Below, in pieces: positions 1-11,180 of a stretch of 64,000 bases of DNA. This stretch comes from Phytophthora quininea (lineage: Eukaryota; Oomycota; Peronosporomycetes; Peronosporales; Peronosporaceae). Below the pieces are notes generated by a model that worked only from the letters and a program-made list of their open reading frames with translations, ran no database searches and had not been told where the DNA came from. The first letter of the stretch is position 1. Each line of letters begins with the position of its first letter. Made by a program: the position numbers and the translations under genes. The stretch lies in contig JAAVTG010000597.1 of the NCBI GenBank assembly GCA_011947345.1, forward strand, positions 1-64,000. The letters are read 5' to 3'.

Positions 1-2311
1 TGGCGTGTCGACAGTGGCTGGAAAGCCTCTGAGGTCATGAACAAGCGACCAGGCTGCTCGCACTGGGCAGACCAATTGGTCACCGAAGCGGTGAAGCTTC
101 CTGGTGGTTAAAACTCCGAACTGGTCTGTTCTACTTCCTCGAAAGCGAATCAGCACGATCATCGCACTACTTCGGTTGCTTGCCTGAACTGGTCACGAAA
201 TTCACGTCACTTGTGCGAATAGCTTACGGCTGCAAATTTCCATTGCATTCCAAGTACTCGCTTCTTCTTAGCATGAAGAAGAAACCCAGGACCGTAACCC
301 CCAGAGCACGCGGTCATGGGCGGTGTGAAAGTTGAGGTTACGTCGCATGGCGTGGAGTAGTTGCCGGGTGACGGGTTGTTTTCGTCGAGTAGGTGCCGAC
401 AGCCGTTGCATTCCGCGCAATGCCAACTTGTCACTTGAGTTGAGAGCGACGGGGTATCCGTAGATAACTTGATGACACCAAGAAATGTGGCTAAGTTTGG
501 ACAAAACGGTGCCCCCGCTGTTGCCATGCCCGGTTGACCAGCAAAATGCTGCAAATAGGGCCAATTGGGAAGAGTGGCGGGTTTGCTGAGGCGGCAACCG
601 CACAGCAAAACCGTGCGTTGTGTACCAGGACGTCCATTGCCGCCACGTGCCGATGTACTTTCCACGGGATGAATTGGCCAAAGAGTTGGTCCGAAGCATT
701 TCGAGAACGTCTTGTAAATGTGTCGAAGTTCTTGGGGCACCTGCACGCAAGTCCAGCCATGGCAAAATTTAGTAAACAGCTTAGTTAACTTGTGGTCCCT
801 TGGTCGCGATCCGGCATCTGCCAGCACATTGGAATAACCTGGTGTGTGGTCTGCGGAGATTCTAATCGTAAAAACGGCTTCCATCAGTCCAATTGCTCGG
901 TTGAGCTCAGCGCTGAAAGGGTGATTTGAGCTGAGCTTATTGGACCGTGCGGCGGCACTTGTGTTGTCGGTCCAGAAGCGAATATGCGACACACGCGGGC
1001 AAAAGTTCTGATGCCAGCTCGCAGCGAAGATCAGTACTGCGAGTGGGACTGACAGTTGTTCGCGGATATTGATGTCGAATTCGCAGGCGTCAATTAGCTT
1101 ACGTTCGTCGTCGTCAAAGGAGCCCTGGATGAATTGCTGGCTTCCGGGATCCAATACCACTAGACCCTGGTCGCTCGCGTCAACATATATGTGGACGTCT
1201 GCTGGTGGTAGCTCCGTGAAGAAGCGAGTTGGTACGGATCGTAGTCGACCGACACAGGGTATTGTTTCAAACCACGACAAGTCGTCGTGCATGTCTGCTG
1301 TTTATTTGATGCGTCGATACCGATTTCCGCCGCGACATTTGCTCTGCAAATACTGGTAAAAGGGTTTTGCGGCCCTCACGACCAAACAGACGTGCCGAAG
1401 ACTCCCAATGAGTTGTTGAAGCTCTTTTAGTGATAGGCTGTCAACTGTTTGGGCTTGGCGTACACGACTGAGAGCTTTCTCGATTTTCTCGACTGGCATT
1501 GATACCGTTCACTTGCTGCAATCCCATTCCAGCCCTAAAACCTTCAGCTTTTCGTTCCAATCCGGGAATTTTGTTTCGTTTACCGCTGTTGGCCCTAAGA
1601 CTGCCATCATCGCGAGCCGCAACGTATCCGCAGCAATCGCACATCGATCACCATCGTCAGCCTCGATGAGTACATGATCATCAACCCACTCAAAATGGAA
1701 AATGGTTTGGTGTCATTGCTGACGGAGTGCATGGTAGCTGGAGACTCGTTTCCTACGATGTGGGAGATTGCACGTCCGAACGTGACGTAGAGGGCAGGGG
1801 ACCCTGACCACCCAAATGCCGCGGACATGTCAACCACTCCGATGTCGTGAGCCGGGAATGCTCCTCCCATCCAAACTGCGTTCCGTGCTCGTATTCGCAA
1901 ATGACGGTATGCGCGTTTGACGTCACCTTTGCTAATTAGAAGTCGTGTGTCCGGCCGCAGAGAGCGAGCTATCCGTTCATGTTCGTCCTCAATACGCTGC
2001 GCTAGCGCAGTGACTCCAGTGAATTTGATTTCTGGCAACGACATTTCTTGCGTGGCTGAGTTCGTTGATCGGTTTGGCGGGAATGACAAGTCATGTACCA
2101 GGCGAACTTCTGTGTCTGGATCAATGTTGGCCTTCGGAACTGCTCCGAATGGACTTGTTTTGACGTTCCATCGCCGCGATACATCATGATCGGCCACGAG
2201 ATTTTTCATAGGGCTTGACCAACGGCGATGCTTTTCAATACACTGACGGTGAATTGAATTGCAGATTTGTGATTGGGGTGCCATTTTGCAGACGTCGGCG
2301 AACTCGCCCAT
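1..2311 (-). pseudogene. DIRS-like pol (RT, RNase H, YR N-part), copy A
   Basis: Reverse transcriptase lies at about 2311-1440: a KGDVKRAY block and an FGWSGSP block can be read, and the catalytic F-E-W-V-D-D block follows a one-base frame change. RNase H at about 1181-800 keeps D (YVDAS), E (NIREQL), D (WTDNTS) and D (VLADAGS). The tyrosine recombinase N-terminal half lies at 765-268 and continues out of frame toward base 1. Copy A has an extra nonsense codon near 1515 (TGA where copy B has CGA) and a one-base loss in a G run near 1360. Confidence 0.8.
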
Positions 2312-2640
2312 TCAGCTTTGAAACCGTGCGTAGCGGTGGAGATCAATAATTGCTGATGCTCGTAGCCGGCTAGTAAAGTGACGTACGCCGCTGGATCGAG
2401 TGCCTTGTTGGGGCGCGGATCGACTTCTGTTTCCCCTCACTAGTCGAATCGTAGTTTCTAGCGAGGCGTTTGTCCGTCGAACCCATTTCGAAATTTGTCG
2501 TTGAAGCTGGCGATTTATGCTACCACTTGTGAACTCGTCGCTGTTGATAACTTCCAATGCCGTGCCGAAAATATTACTGCAATGCTGATTGATTAGTCTC
2601 TACTTTGACTCGAGCCGCTGCATGAGACTTTCCCGGACCC
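2312..2640 (-). pseudogene. DIRS-like pre-RT (gag-like) region, copy A
   Basis: Reverse-strand coding remnant just upstream of the RT. It matches the longer copy B frame at 20406-20825 but is broken here by a two-base loss near 2438 (copy B reads CCCTCGCACTAG). It has no recognisable domain. Its position before the RT suggests the N-terminal gag-like part of the element, which is inference from order only. Confidence 0.45.
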
Positions 2641-2785
2641 GGTTTGCCAGTGGTTGATATGGGGAAGTCAGGACAAGTCGGCTGCGGCTCCTGGAACTTC
2701 ATGACAACGCTTCGTCTTCCCGAACCTTCCCATACTTTTGTTCGGTGTATTCGCGGACCCGTGACGGGATTGTTTCAGGTTTGAA

Positions 2786-3115
2786 GTGCACTTGTCTCTC
2801 GAATGGGCATTTGCTGAGGTCATTGTCGACGCCAGGGCATCCTGCAACAGTCCAAAATTCGACCGTACCGACTCCTACGCAAGCAACACGACATCAGTCC
2901 GGCGCATCGAATGCATTTTGATGGAGTACCTGGAGCAGCTCGCAGATGAGAATAACATGTTGCCCGCTGAAGTAAGGAGAATGTCGGATCTTCCTATCTC
3001 GGCTGCTGATTTAGTGTTCGCTGCAGTATTCTCGAGGATGCTCACAAACCTGTACGGAAATAAATCCAATCGACCTGAAGAGCTGTCGTGCGGCACACTA
3101 CTGTCAGTATCGTAA
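2786..3115 (+). pseudogene. Hypothetical coding fragment, copy A
   Basis: A plus-strand frame with protein-like composition in its second half, including the segment MEYLEQLADENNMLPAEV. The frame ends in TAA inside a GTAAGA sequence, and a TACAG lies about 35 bases later, so the end could be a splice donor. I do not recognise the protein. It lies between the DIRS-like element and the LRR exon fragment and is repeated at 20940-21317. Its 5' part overlaps the likely DIRS end and may be chance reading frame. Confidence 0.3.
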
Positions 3116-3389
3116 GAAATAGCAATGTAATACATGGTTCGTACAGTATTTCACAGCATTCCGTGCTTCACCAGCGCTAGCACCCCTCCTGAGGGAACAG
3201 AGACGCAAGGAGGCTACAATAAAGAGGCGACGCTCCGGCGGATGCCTGATATGACCTTGCAGTCGAACAGAAAGCACCCCATCTTGGAGTCGCCGCCGCC
3301 ACAGCAGCAGCGTCTAGTAGATAGAGTCTTCGCAATTGAGAAGCGCGGTGTACCCACGACGGGCCATCACAAACGCCGTCATTAAATAC

Positions 3390-3922
3390 ATTCTGGAAGG
3401 GCTCCAAGCAGTCGTACTTGGTCTACCAGAACCCGACCACACTCGTCATAAAACTTGAAAAGGCGATGGATAAAAAGCAAGGATCCGTCACCTCTGCAGC
3501 AAGGAAATTGACGTCGTCAGTTTCAGATGGAAGCCAAGCGAGAAAGTGTATTGTTCTGATGATGGCCTTGCGCATGCAGGCATCTGATGCAGCTCCCCAA
3601 AACCGCAGCCAGCTCCTTTGGCAGGATCGGCGTCGTCGCCACCAGAACACGCAGTTGAAAGACGCTTACGCAAGGTCGGCTGTTGGGCTCGACTTGCGTG
3701 CTCAAGTCTACTGCAACAGCAACAGCTCTTCCTGGACGGCCTTGGTGGCCGGCGAGAGCGACTACGAGTTAGTTTAGCACCCTCACTTTGCAACTTGCTT
3801 CAAAAGCGACAAGCAACTACCAAATACACGTTGGCTTACGGGAGTTCCAGCTCCCAACTCGTGAGCACGTCACAATTGTACGTCCTAATTCATCCCACAG
3901 CTTTTGTGGAAACTCGTGATGA
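3390..3922 (+). pseudogene. Duplicated fragment of LRR gene exon 1/intron 1, copy A
   Basis: Bases 3390-3554 and 3880-3922 closely match the end of exon 1, intron 1 and the first bases of exon 2 of the LRR membrane-protein gene (about 9036-9268). The intron part has lost roughly 25 internal bases. A 320-bp solo LTR splits the fragment. It sits some 5.6 kb upstream of its parent in the same orientation. There is no start, so it is a gene scrap and not a functional paralogue. Confidence 0.85.
3555..3874 (+). mobile_element. Solo LTR in the LRR exon fragment, copy A
   Basis: A 320-bp insertion relative to the parental gene, flanked by ATTGT (3550-3554 and 3875-3879) where the parent has one ATTGT. 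It ends in CACGTCACA. Its last 100 bases resemble the end of the LTR at 32255-32531 (shared CACTTTGCAA, GGGAGT.CCAGCTCCCAA and CGTCACA). The 5' part differs, so it is a related family. Confidence 0.8.
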
Positions 3923-4994
3923 TTCCCAGATTTGCCAGGAGGTGCGAAACCGATCCGCCCCGAAGCCCGAGGGGAATCAGCCTCGGCCGCTCGCGTGAGA
4001 TCGCGAGTGAAGGAGATACACAGAGTCAACTGCGACACCATCCGTACAGAAGTGAATACCGTGGAGACAGCTAAGGACAGATAGAAGCCTGGTCGTTCCG
4101 CGGTGCTGTATCCCCCAGTGTGCCAAGGGTAACCTTTTTTGGATCACCGGCGGGTCCGGTCACGATTCGGGTCTTGAGACCCGATCCGAGGCCATTTAGA
4201 AAACAGCAGCATTTTTCGAGGATCACTCAGGGATAGCGAGACCCAAAGTAGGATCATAAAATAGTAAGTAAATTAAAAAGTTATGGTAAACCTATCACCT
4301 TTGATATCAATGCAAACAGATAACTCTGGCGCGTCTCACCCGACACAAGCATAAAGGAGATAGGCATATTCGTACGTATGGGATTGTTAGGAATACAGAA
4401 CATAGCGGCTTTGGTGTTTTCATAGCAGCAAAACGGATGACCATAATACAGGATCATTTCTAGGTCATTTTGCTACTTCTGAGTTATTGACTTGGTTTGA
4501 AAGGAGCCCGGACAACGAAAAGGCGATGATGAGGGATGGAGAGTTTAGCCAGCTCTTTTGTGATGCCCGGTAAAGCGGTAATCACCATCCTACCCTAGCT
4601 GGTCCTTGTCCCAATGTTAGTTATATTCAAATCACCGTTACTATGCTCAGTGTACATTCGTGTACCGGACAGAAAACTGGAGTCTGATAATTTCAGAACC
4701 ATTTCGTGTCCAGGCATAGGGAGGTGGTCTATGTAACGGGGAGACCCTAAAAACATTATCGTTCCTTATTATCCAACTAGTCGTCATATTCCTGAAACTC
4801 TGGCCTTTTTGCTTAAGAATTTCTGAAAATGTCAACTGGGAAAATCTTTTCATCGGCCATAAGCATTCCTTTTGTATAGAAATGTTACCAATTGATGCTG
4901 AGGTTGTTAGGTTTCAAAACCTGCAAGTCCCAAAGGTTTTATCTAGATTTACCTACGCGAGTTACGCAAGGAACGCACGACAATTTCTCATTTT

Positions 4995-5038
4995 GCACAG
5001 TCGCACTAGCGTATTTGCACAGTCGCACTAACGTATTT
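4995..5038 (+). repeat. 22-bp tandem duplication before the MULE transposase, copy A only
   Basis: Two units of GCACAGTCGCACTARCGTATTT, 4995-5016 and 5017-5038, differing at one base. Copy B has one unit. It lies about 120-165 bp before the transposase ATG and directly after a CTCATTTTGCAC sequence that resembles the oomycete initiator element. Promoter function is inference. Confidence 0.8.
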
Positions 5039-5159
5039 TAGGGTTTCCGTTAGTTGCGGCATCCCATAAGAAACCCTAGGAATCCCCAACTCGAACCTCA
5101 CTTCCAAAAGTTCCAATCCGACGCCCTTCTAGCCACCCACTTCAGCTCACGTTTCTACG

Positions 5160-6939
5160 ATGTCCGAGGTGTTCATGCACGACGGCACACCTGACGAGGG
5201 CGACAACTACGACGAAGACTGGGATTTCAGTGATCCACCAGTTGAAGAAGACGAAGATCAGGTCACTGGCCCTGTTCCGGTGATTGAAGGGGATACTGGT
5301 GTCGACACCGCGGGCAACGAGATGGTGGAAGATGCCAGAACCCGTACTGGCGGACTCGAGTCAACCAGTACATCCGATGCAAGTGACAGCTCCGATTCAA
5401 GTTCGTCTGAAGACAGCGACAGTTCTGAGCATGAAGATACCCTGCACGCGACCGTGATCCAAGTCGATGGTTACGCGTACACTCGCGCACGCGTATCATC
5501 CAAGAAGTGGTCGTATCGCTGCAGTGTGTATCGACGAACGGGATGCAGAGGAAAAGTCGATTACGACTTGAGGCTGCAGCGGTACATCAACTCACATACA
5601 TGCCGAGCCGACGTCGAGATTCCGCGGCGACTTGTGAATGTATCGGAGCGAATGGGGGTGAAGTTGACCGCCGCTTGGCAACTTTAAACTTGGCTTTAAC
5701 CGCGCAGCGTATCTGGGATACCGTCAATCAGCAGTTTTCCAGCCGGTCAATGACGTGGTGATCCAAAGACTAACGCGCGATCAGGTGATTGCGCGGGTGT
5801 ATCGAATTCGTCGTCAACATTTCGGTGGTGATATACACGGAGTGGTTGAAGTGCCCAATCTCAGCCTGGTCTCGGGAACCGTTCTTTCAGTTCCAGCACA
5901 CCTTCTACGACAACGGATCTCTTCAGAGACTTATTGGATGGGCTCACCCAAGACTACTGGAGATTCTCAGATATCCCGGACTTCAACTTTTCATTGACGG
6001 CACGTTCAGGAGCGTGCCTCATCACTTCCACCAATGTGTCATTGTGATGGTGAATGACCCTGCAAGCCGCGTGTTCGTTCCGGTGTTCTACGCGCTAACG
6101 ACCGGACGAACTGCCAACATTTACACCAGGCTCCTCCGATTTGTCAACGATTCAACCGGTCAGAACTTGCGCCCGGCACAAGTGGTCGTCGATTTTGAGC
6201 AAGCGCTGATCGATGCCGTCGGTATCGTGTTTCCAGATACTCGCGTGGTGGGTTGTCATTTTCATTTTAAGCAAGCTACCCGCCGCCGGGTGATCGCACT
6301 GCACATACCCGCTCCAGAAGTAAGCATCGCCATGGAGGTCGGAATGCTAGACATGCTGACTGTCATTCCCCGGGTGACATTGGCCCTCACGGACTGGTCT
6401 ATGTTGAGCGACAGATCCGCCTCCGGTGCTCGAGTCGTGGGATCGCGTACTCCACGACAAGATGAACTCAGTTTTGGAACTATTTCCGCCGCACATGGCT
6501 GGTGCGCTTTCCAGCAGATGTGTGGAACATCCACGGCATTGACCTCTCGGTTGTGTGCAGGACTAACAATCCTTTGGAACGGCTCAACAGGGAGCTGAAC
6601 TCGGCGATCACGTCAGCCCATCCCAACCTCGCATCCTTCGTCGGGACTATCGGCATGCTCTCTCAACGCTATGTCCAGCTGTTAACTGATATCACGAACC
6701 GCAGAACAACAGCCCCACCTCATGGTGCTATCCAATTACCAGCACCTGTTGACGTTGTTCCAACCCGAAGGCGAAGAGCTCAAGCGACACGTGGGAGACC
6801 ATCGGCAAGAGGCAGACCGGGGCGAGCTGCGTCTGTAAGATCAGCAAACAGAGCTCGTGCCCGACAAACTACTGAAAGAGTAACCATCCGGCGACCTCAA
6901 AGACTGACAAGGCGCACGACGGGAAATGCTCGGCCTTGA
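5160..6939 (+). pseudogene. MULE transposase (family 2), copy A
   Basis: The start ATG at 5160 opens an acidic, serine-rich N-terminus followed by a FLYWCH-like zinc finger (W-x3-C, C and H-x-C residues, about 5500-5610). The MULE catalytic core follows in another frame: first Asp in FIDGTFRSVP (about 5990-6020), second Asp in VVDFEQAL (about 6190), and the Glu region TNNPLERLNREL (about 6565-6600). A basic, Arg-rich tail ends at 6939. Copy A has the breaks of copy B plus a one-base loss in a T run near 5735 and deletions of 3, 6 and 8 bases, so it cannot be functional. Confidence 0.85.
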
Positions 6940-7228
6940 GCAAAAACTTGCTCAGCAGCTGCAAGCAACCGGCGATTGACAACAAGAACTACAAGACATG
7001 CTCGACTCCAAACTTGATAAAGCAGGGTAGTTAAACCTTCATTCTTTAATATATATAACCTTTTCATTCATCCAAAAAATGGAGGGTTTTGAACAATTTT
7101 GTGGGGTCTGTATGTGGTCACTAAAACAAGTGTGTACTTTGATGGTCACGTTTGGGTCTCGGAAAACAGCAAGACCCTGAGTGCGACCAGACCTGCCGGT
7201 GACCCATATAATGTTTTTCCGTGCCAAG

Positions 7229-8160
7229 AGAAATCCTCGGACAAGAGGAACCAAGGCCGAAGGCCGGGCAGGGGATCGTGGGCCCAGCGTTCGGCCTGGC
7301 GCGAACATGGAGACACACGAGAACACATCGGGCCACAGTGACCCGGGGATGCCGCAGCGAGTCTCGACGGAGAGCAGCACCACGACGCGGGGGGCCATGC
7401 GCCAACACGAACACGAACGGTCGCTTCAAGATCGGTCGCTACAAAACCACAGGGAACTCAAGACTACGACAGGAGACAACGGCAAGACCAGGACAAGCAA
7501 CGATCCCAAAGACTACAAGGCCAACAAGGAACCCCAGAACCTCACAGAAGCGCGGGAGCATAGTAGAAGAGCAGATATGCCACTTTGATGGTGGCACAGT
7601 GGGGGGATCTCCGCAGGATAACGATCAGTGGAGCTCCGGAAATCAAGGTCCCAGTAACGACAACCTACACCTGATGTGGCACACGCGTGCATAAGAACCT
7701 GGCCAATCGTTCTGTCCCTACACGCATCCAAGGGCGATCGGACCGATGGAGACTGAATGCATCACAAATAAAGACTTCTGTGGCACCCGTGTCCGGGACC
7801 ACGGCAGACAACTTGGTCACGCTGTGGTGTCAGGTATCGCAGATATCGATGTTGAGCACGCGTCGAGAACAAGAACGGTGGCCTGAGCAATACTAGTTCC
7901 CGTATCGGGCTACCGGGAGAAGCAAGAAGACGACAATGCGCCACAGCAAGTACGGGTCGAATAACTAGTGATCAAGAGTTCCGCACGCACTGGCGAGTGA
8001 CCAAATGCGCAGCCCACCAAGGGGCACCGTCACAGGCTGCCGCCAACGATGTAAGGGATCCAGCACCCTCCACACGAGGCAATGGATCCGATCCGACCAA
8101 GGACTGACTGTAAAGCTTCGCCGCACGGATGCTACCCGGTATGACGAGGTATTGACGGGA
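7229..8160 (+). other. Unidentified repeat, right half, copy A
   Basis: Continues 3923-4127 across the MULE insertion. It is GC-rich and purine-biased with short overlapping frames in several phases and no convincing protein. It resembles the leader or gag region of an LTR retroelement in composition only. No LTRs, tRNA or gene recognised. Confidence 0.35.
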
Positions 8161-8164
8161 AACT

Positions 8165-8355
8165 AAAGCGAGTCACGCGCTCGTGTGCATAGTAAGATAG
8201 CCATCGAGTTAGCTCCTGCATGTAGGTAGCTCTGGATATGAGTGGCTGGATTGGCAACCGGAGCTGCCGGGTACGACCCATTCAGCGTTGCTGATGCCGT
8301 GCTCGCCCTGAGCGCAAACCGTTGATAACCGAGAAAATAAAAATAAAAATAAAAA
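8165..8355 (+). mobile_element. SINE-like stretch with (AAAAT)n tail, copy A
   Basis: A TAGCTCCTGCATG segment near 8208 resembles an RNA polymerase III A box. GGGTACGACCC near 8269 resembles a B box. An (AAAAT)n tail runs from about 8334 to 8357. Spacing and order fit a tRNA-derived SINE, but no target duplication is evident and the boxes are degenerate. Confidence 0.3.
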
Positions 8356-8530
8356 TAATTCTCAATCTGTCGTGCATGGCCTCGTTGGAAGATGTGTATG
8401 TTTTTAATGGCCGTAAGTTTTCCTTCAACTTGTGTGTTCATCATGTAAACAAACACTTCAGTTACGCTCACGAGGTGATCGTTCGTTGCGGTACTTTTCG
8501 TCCGTTTCTGAGTCGATCCAAGAACGAAAC

Positions 8531-11092
8531 ATGTGGCTGTTCACTGTGAGAATGGAGTCGTCTGGTAAGGTAGGTGTGGTCGATGACGACGAAGCTCGAG
8601 AAGTCTTCTGTCAGGAGAGTAATGACCGTCCTTTGCGTCGGAAGTCTTCGTCGCTACAACATCAGCCGTCCGTCGCCCCGAGAAGAGTCCACCCAGTAAC
8701 AACCGACACCGTCGGTGGCGCTCTCGAAAAGATGACTAGCAAGTGCACCAAGCAGAAGGTCAATACCGTGTCTGCTGGCAAAGAACGCGTGAAAAATATT
8801 GTCCTGCAGGTTTCCATTGCTCTAGCATTGATCGTTTGTGTGGCGTGGACATTGTGGCTCATCTTCCTGAATATCGCTCCAAACGACACTGTGAACCGCG
8901 TTATGAACACGAAGACATTCGAATATGGCTCGTTTTGGCTGTTTATCGACCCGCCGAAGAAGTTGGTAGTGGCTGCTGCGTTCGGGTTGTCAGTTATTGC
9001 ATTCGGATACCTCGGAGTATTGTTTAAGATGCTTCCATTCTGGAAGGACTCGAAGCAGTCGTACTTGGTCTACCAGAACCCGACCACGCTCGTCAAGAAA
9101 CTTGAAAAGGCGATGGATAAAAAGCGAGGACCCGTCGCCTCTGCAGCAAGGAAATTGGCGTCATCACTTTCAGACGGAAGCCAAGCGAAAAAGTATATTG
9201 TACGTACCAATTCATTCCACAGCTTTTACACGGTTCTTATTCGCTTGTTTTGTAGAAACTCGTGATGAAGTTCGGCGACTTGGCTCTGGAAACAGTTCTT
9301 CTCTATCAGATGCTTGAAGCCGGGTCGCCTGCAGTGTTAATCGGATCATCACGATGATTGTAGCGTCCAATGCTTTATCTTGTGCGATTATGCTGTTCGT
9401 TCCGTACGAACGAGCTCCGATGGCCGAAATTCTCGTCGACATCCTGTACGTATTATCGGCATTACTTGACCGCTCGTAAAGCTGACTCATCTCGATGCTT
9501 GCGCGTACAGATTCGATGTGCTTGTCGTTGTCGGATTTCCGATGCTCGTCGTCTTCTACTGTTTATCAACCTTCACCTTCGACCGAGCAAAATTAGCGAT
9601 AAACCTCGAAGTTTTTCCCGCCGGTTGGTTCGAGCAAGGTGCTAGTGTGATCGCTGATCCCGTCGAGACATCAGTCATCTACAAGAGCTTGAAATCGCTA
9701 CGGATCATGACAGTCCTTGACTTTTCACTCGAATGGGGGTCAACACCACACTCTGTTTTCGACTACACCAAGTCGTCGATCTGATCCACCACCCCAAGAA
9801 GCGACAAGGTAATGTTTATCCCAAGCGCAGTCGCCTCGCTGCGATTGCTTTGGTATTATTTGCCGTGTTTCTGGTGGTCTTCGTCGAAGAAAGTGTGCGA
9901 ACATCAACCGCTGCTTGCAAAGCTCATCCAGAGTGTGTTATGAATGCACGCCGGTGGATTCGCTTGGAAAGTGACTCGCTGACGCAATGTCCTTGTCTGA
10001 TACTCATCGACCGAGACCTCGCTCCAAAACGTACCCGGAATGGGAGAAACCAAAGAACATGACTGACAAAGTGGCACAGCTTGCCACCACTGGAGACTTG
10101 CAGACACTTCAACTGACAAATCGATATTTGGCTGAACTTCCAGTAGAACTCCGCCGCTGCAAGAACTTGAAGCATTTGTACGTTGTCTGCTTGATATCCG
10201 AGAATGAAATACTGACAATCGTTTGGGTTGTAGATCGCTCGAATACACCAACACGCAGACATTTCCGCCATGGATCAAAGAATTCACCAAGCTCGAATTT
10301 CTGTACGTCCCAATCTGGTTCGTATCACGCTCCATCGCTCTCACTTTGCATAAAAATATGTTGTAGGCACGTGGAGAGTAAACTCACGAGTCCAATGGTG
10401 CTCATACCGCTAGACATGTTCGATGACATGTCGTCGCTTACGTTCATTCACCTTGCAGCCTTTATCCCGATGGCGGAACTTCCGTCTTTTGATGGTCTGA
10501 CGGGCCTCAAATCGCTCACTCTTGCTGCGTTTCTCGCTCTGGACAAACTTCCTTCCTTCGACAAGCTTCACAATCTCGAACGCCTCGTGCTTGCGGCAAT
10601 GCCGACGATCAACACGTTGCCGGAGTTGTCAGCACTCACGAACTTGAAGTCGTTTGCAGCTTTAGACCGAGGCACCTGGTGCTGCAATGGATTTATTAGC
10701 GCCTGTAATCTCAGCGACGGGAAATGCGGCGTTCACCCGGTCTGGGGGACTCCTGCTGCGACGTGTTTAAGCCCCAATCGAACCGACGAAATCCCGTCAG
10801 CTGCAACCCTCGAGGTATTGAAAAGTTTGCATATTCAACGTGTGGTCCGGTGCTGCAGCCTGGAATGTCAGAAGATCCTCCAACACCAGAAACCATGGCT
10901 CCGTGCAATGGCACGTTATATCGACAGTGCCCAACTTCTGATGGAGTCGAGTCGATGTGCTACAACGCCAGATTCATGGGGATCGCCTGCACCACCAACA
11001 AATATCCGATCGAAATGCGGCGACGTCAAATTGCTCAAAGTGTCGGTGATCCCTGCAACCCCGAGGTAGAAGCTTGGCTAGGATGCAAGTAG
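8531..11092 (+). pseudogene. LRR membrane-protein gene, copy A (frameshifted)
   Basis: Same gene as the intact one at 26732-29297, with the same five exons: 8531-9199, 9256-9445, 9511-10177, 10234-10302, 10367-11092. Compared with copy B it has one-base losses in a G run near 9343 (exon 2), in a T run near 9724 and an A run near 10026 (exon 3), and in an A run near 10822 (exon 5). All lie in homopolymers, so sequencing or consensus error is as likely as real decay. If real, the protein ends early, after the N-terminal membrane part and before the LRRs. Confidence 0.85.
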
Positions 11093-11180
11093 CATAATTA
11101 TCCATTCTAATCCAAAACCCATCAACGCCGGAGGTGATCAATTCTAAGTTCACTTCAGAATGCGAGCTTCAAGAGGAGGG

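Larger units (their letters stand above)
1..2790 (-). mobile_element. DIRS-like YR retroelement, copy A (cut by window start)
   Basis: Reverse-strand order is pre-RT region, reverse transcriptase, RNase H, tyrosine recombinase, as in DIRS-type elements. The recombinase C-terminus lies left of base 1; its equivalent in copy B is 17926-18198. The right border is not sharp. I see no terminal repeats that would fix the ends. All coding regions are frameshifted, so this is a dead copy. Confidence 0.8.
4128..7220 (+). mobile_element. MULE DNA transposon (family 2), copy A
   Basis: Flanked by a perfect 8-bp duplication GTGCCAAG (4120-4127 and 7221-7228). The ends form imperfect terminal inverted repeats: the left end reads GG...ggatcaccggcgggtccggtc and the right end, reversed, ggGTCACCGGCAGGTCTGGTC. 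The first ~1 kb (4128-5159) holds no gene. A broken MULE transposase follows. The element sits inside an unidentified repeat whose halves are 3923-4127 and 7229-8160. Confidence 0.85.

Noticed and set aside
207..1292. 361-codon reverse frame as one protein
   Set aside because: Only its first half is RNase H. The rest is out of frame with the recombinase, so it was treated as part of a frameshifted pol.
7181..7694. Overlapping plus and minus frames of 100-157 codons
   Set aside because: Low-complexity Arg/Thr/Pro composition in several phases at once and no motif; probably GC-rich non-coding sequence.
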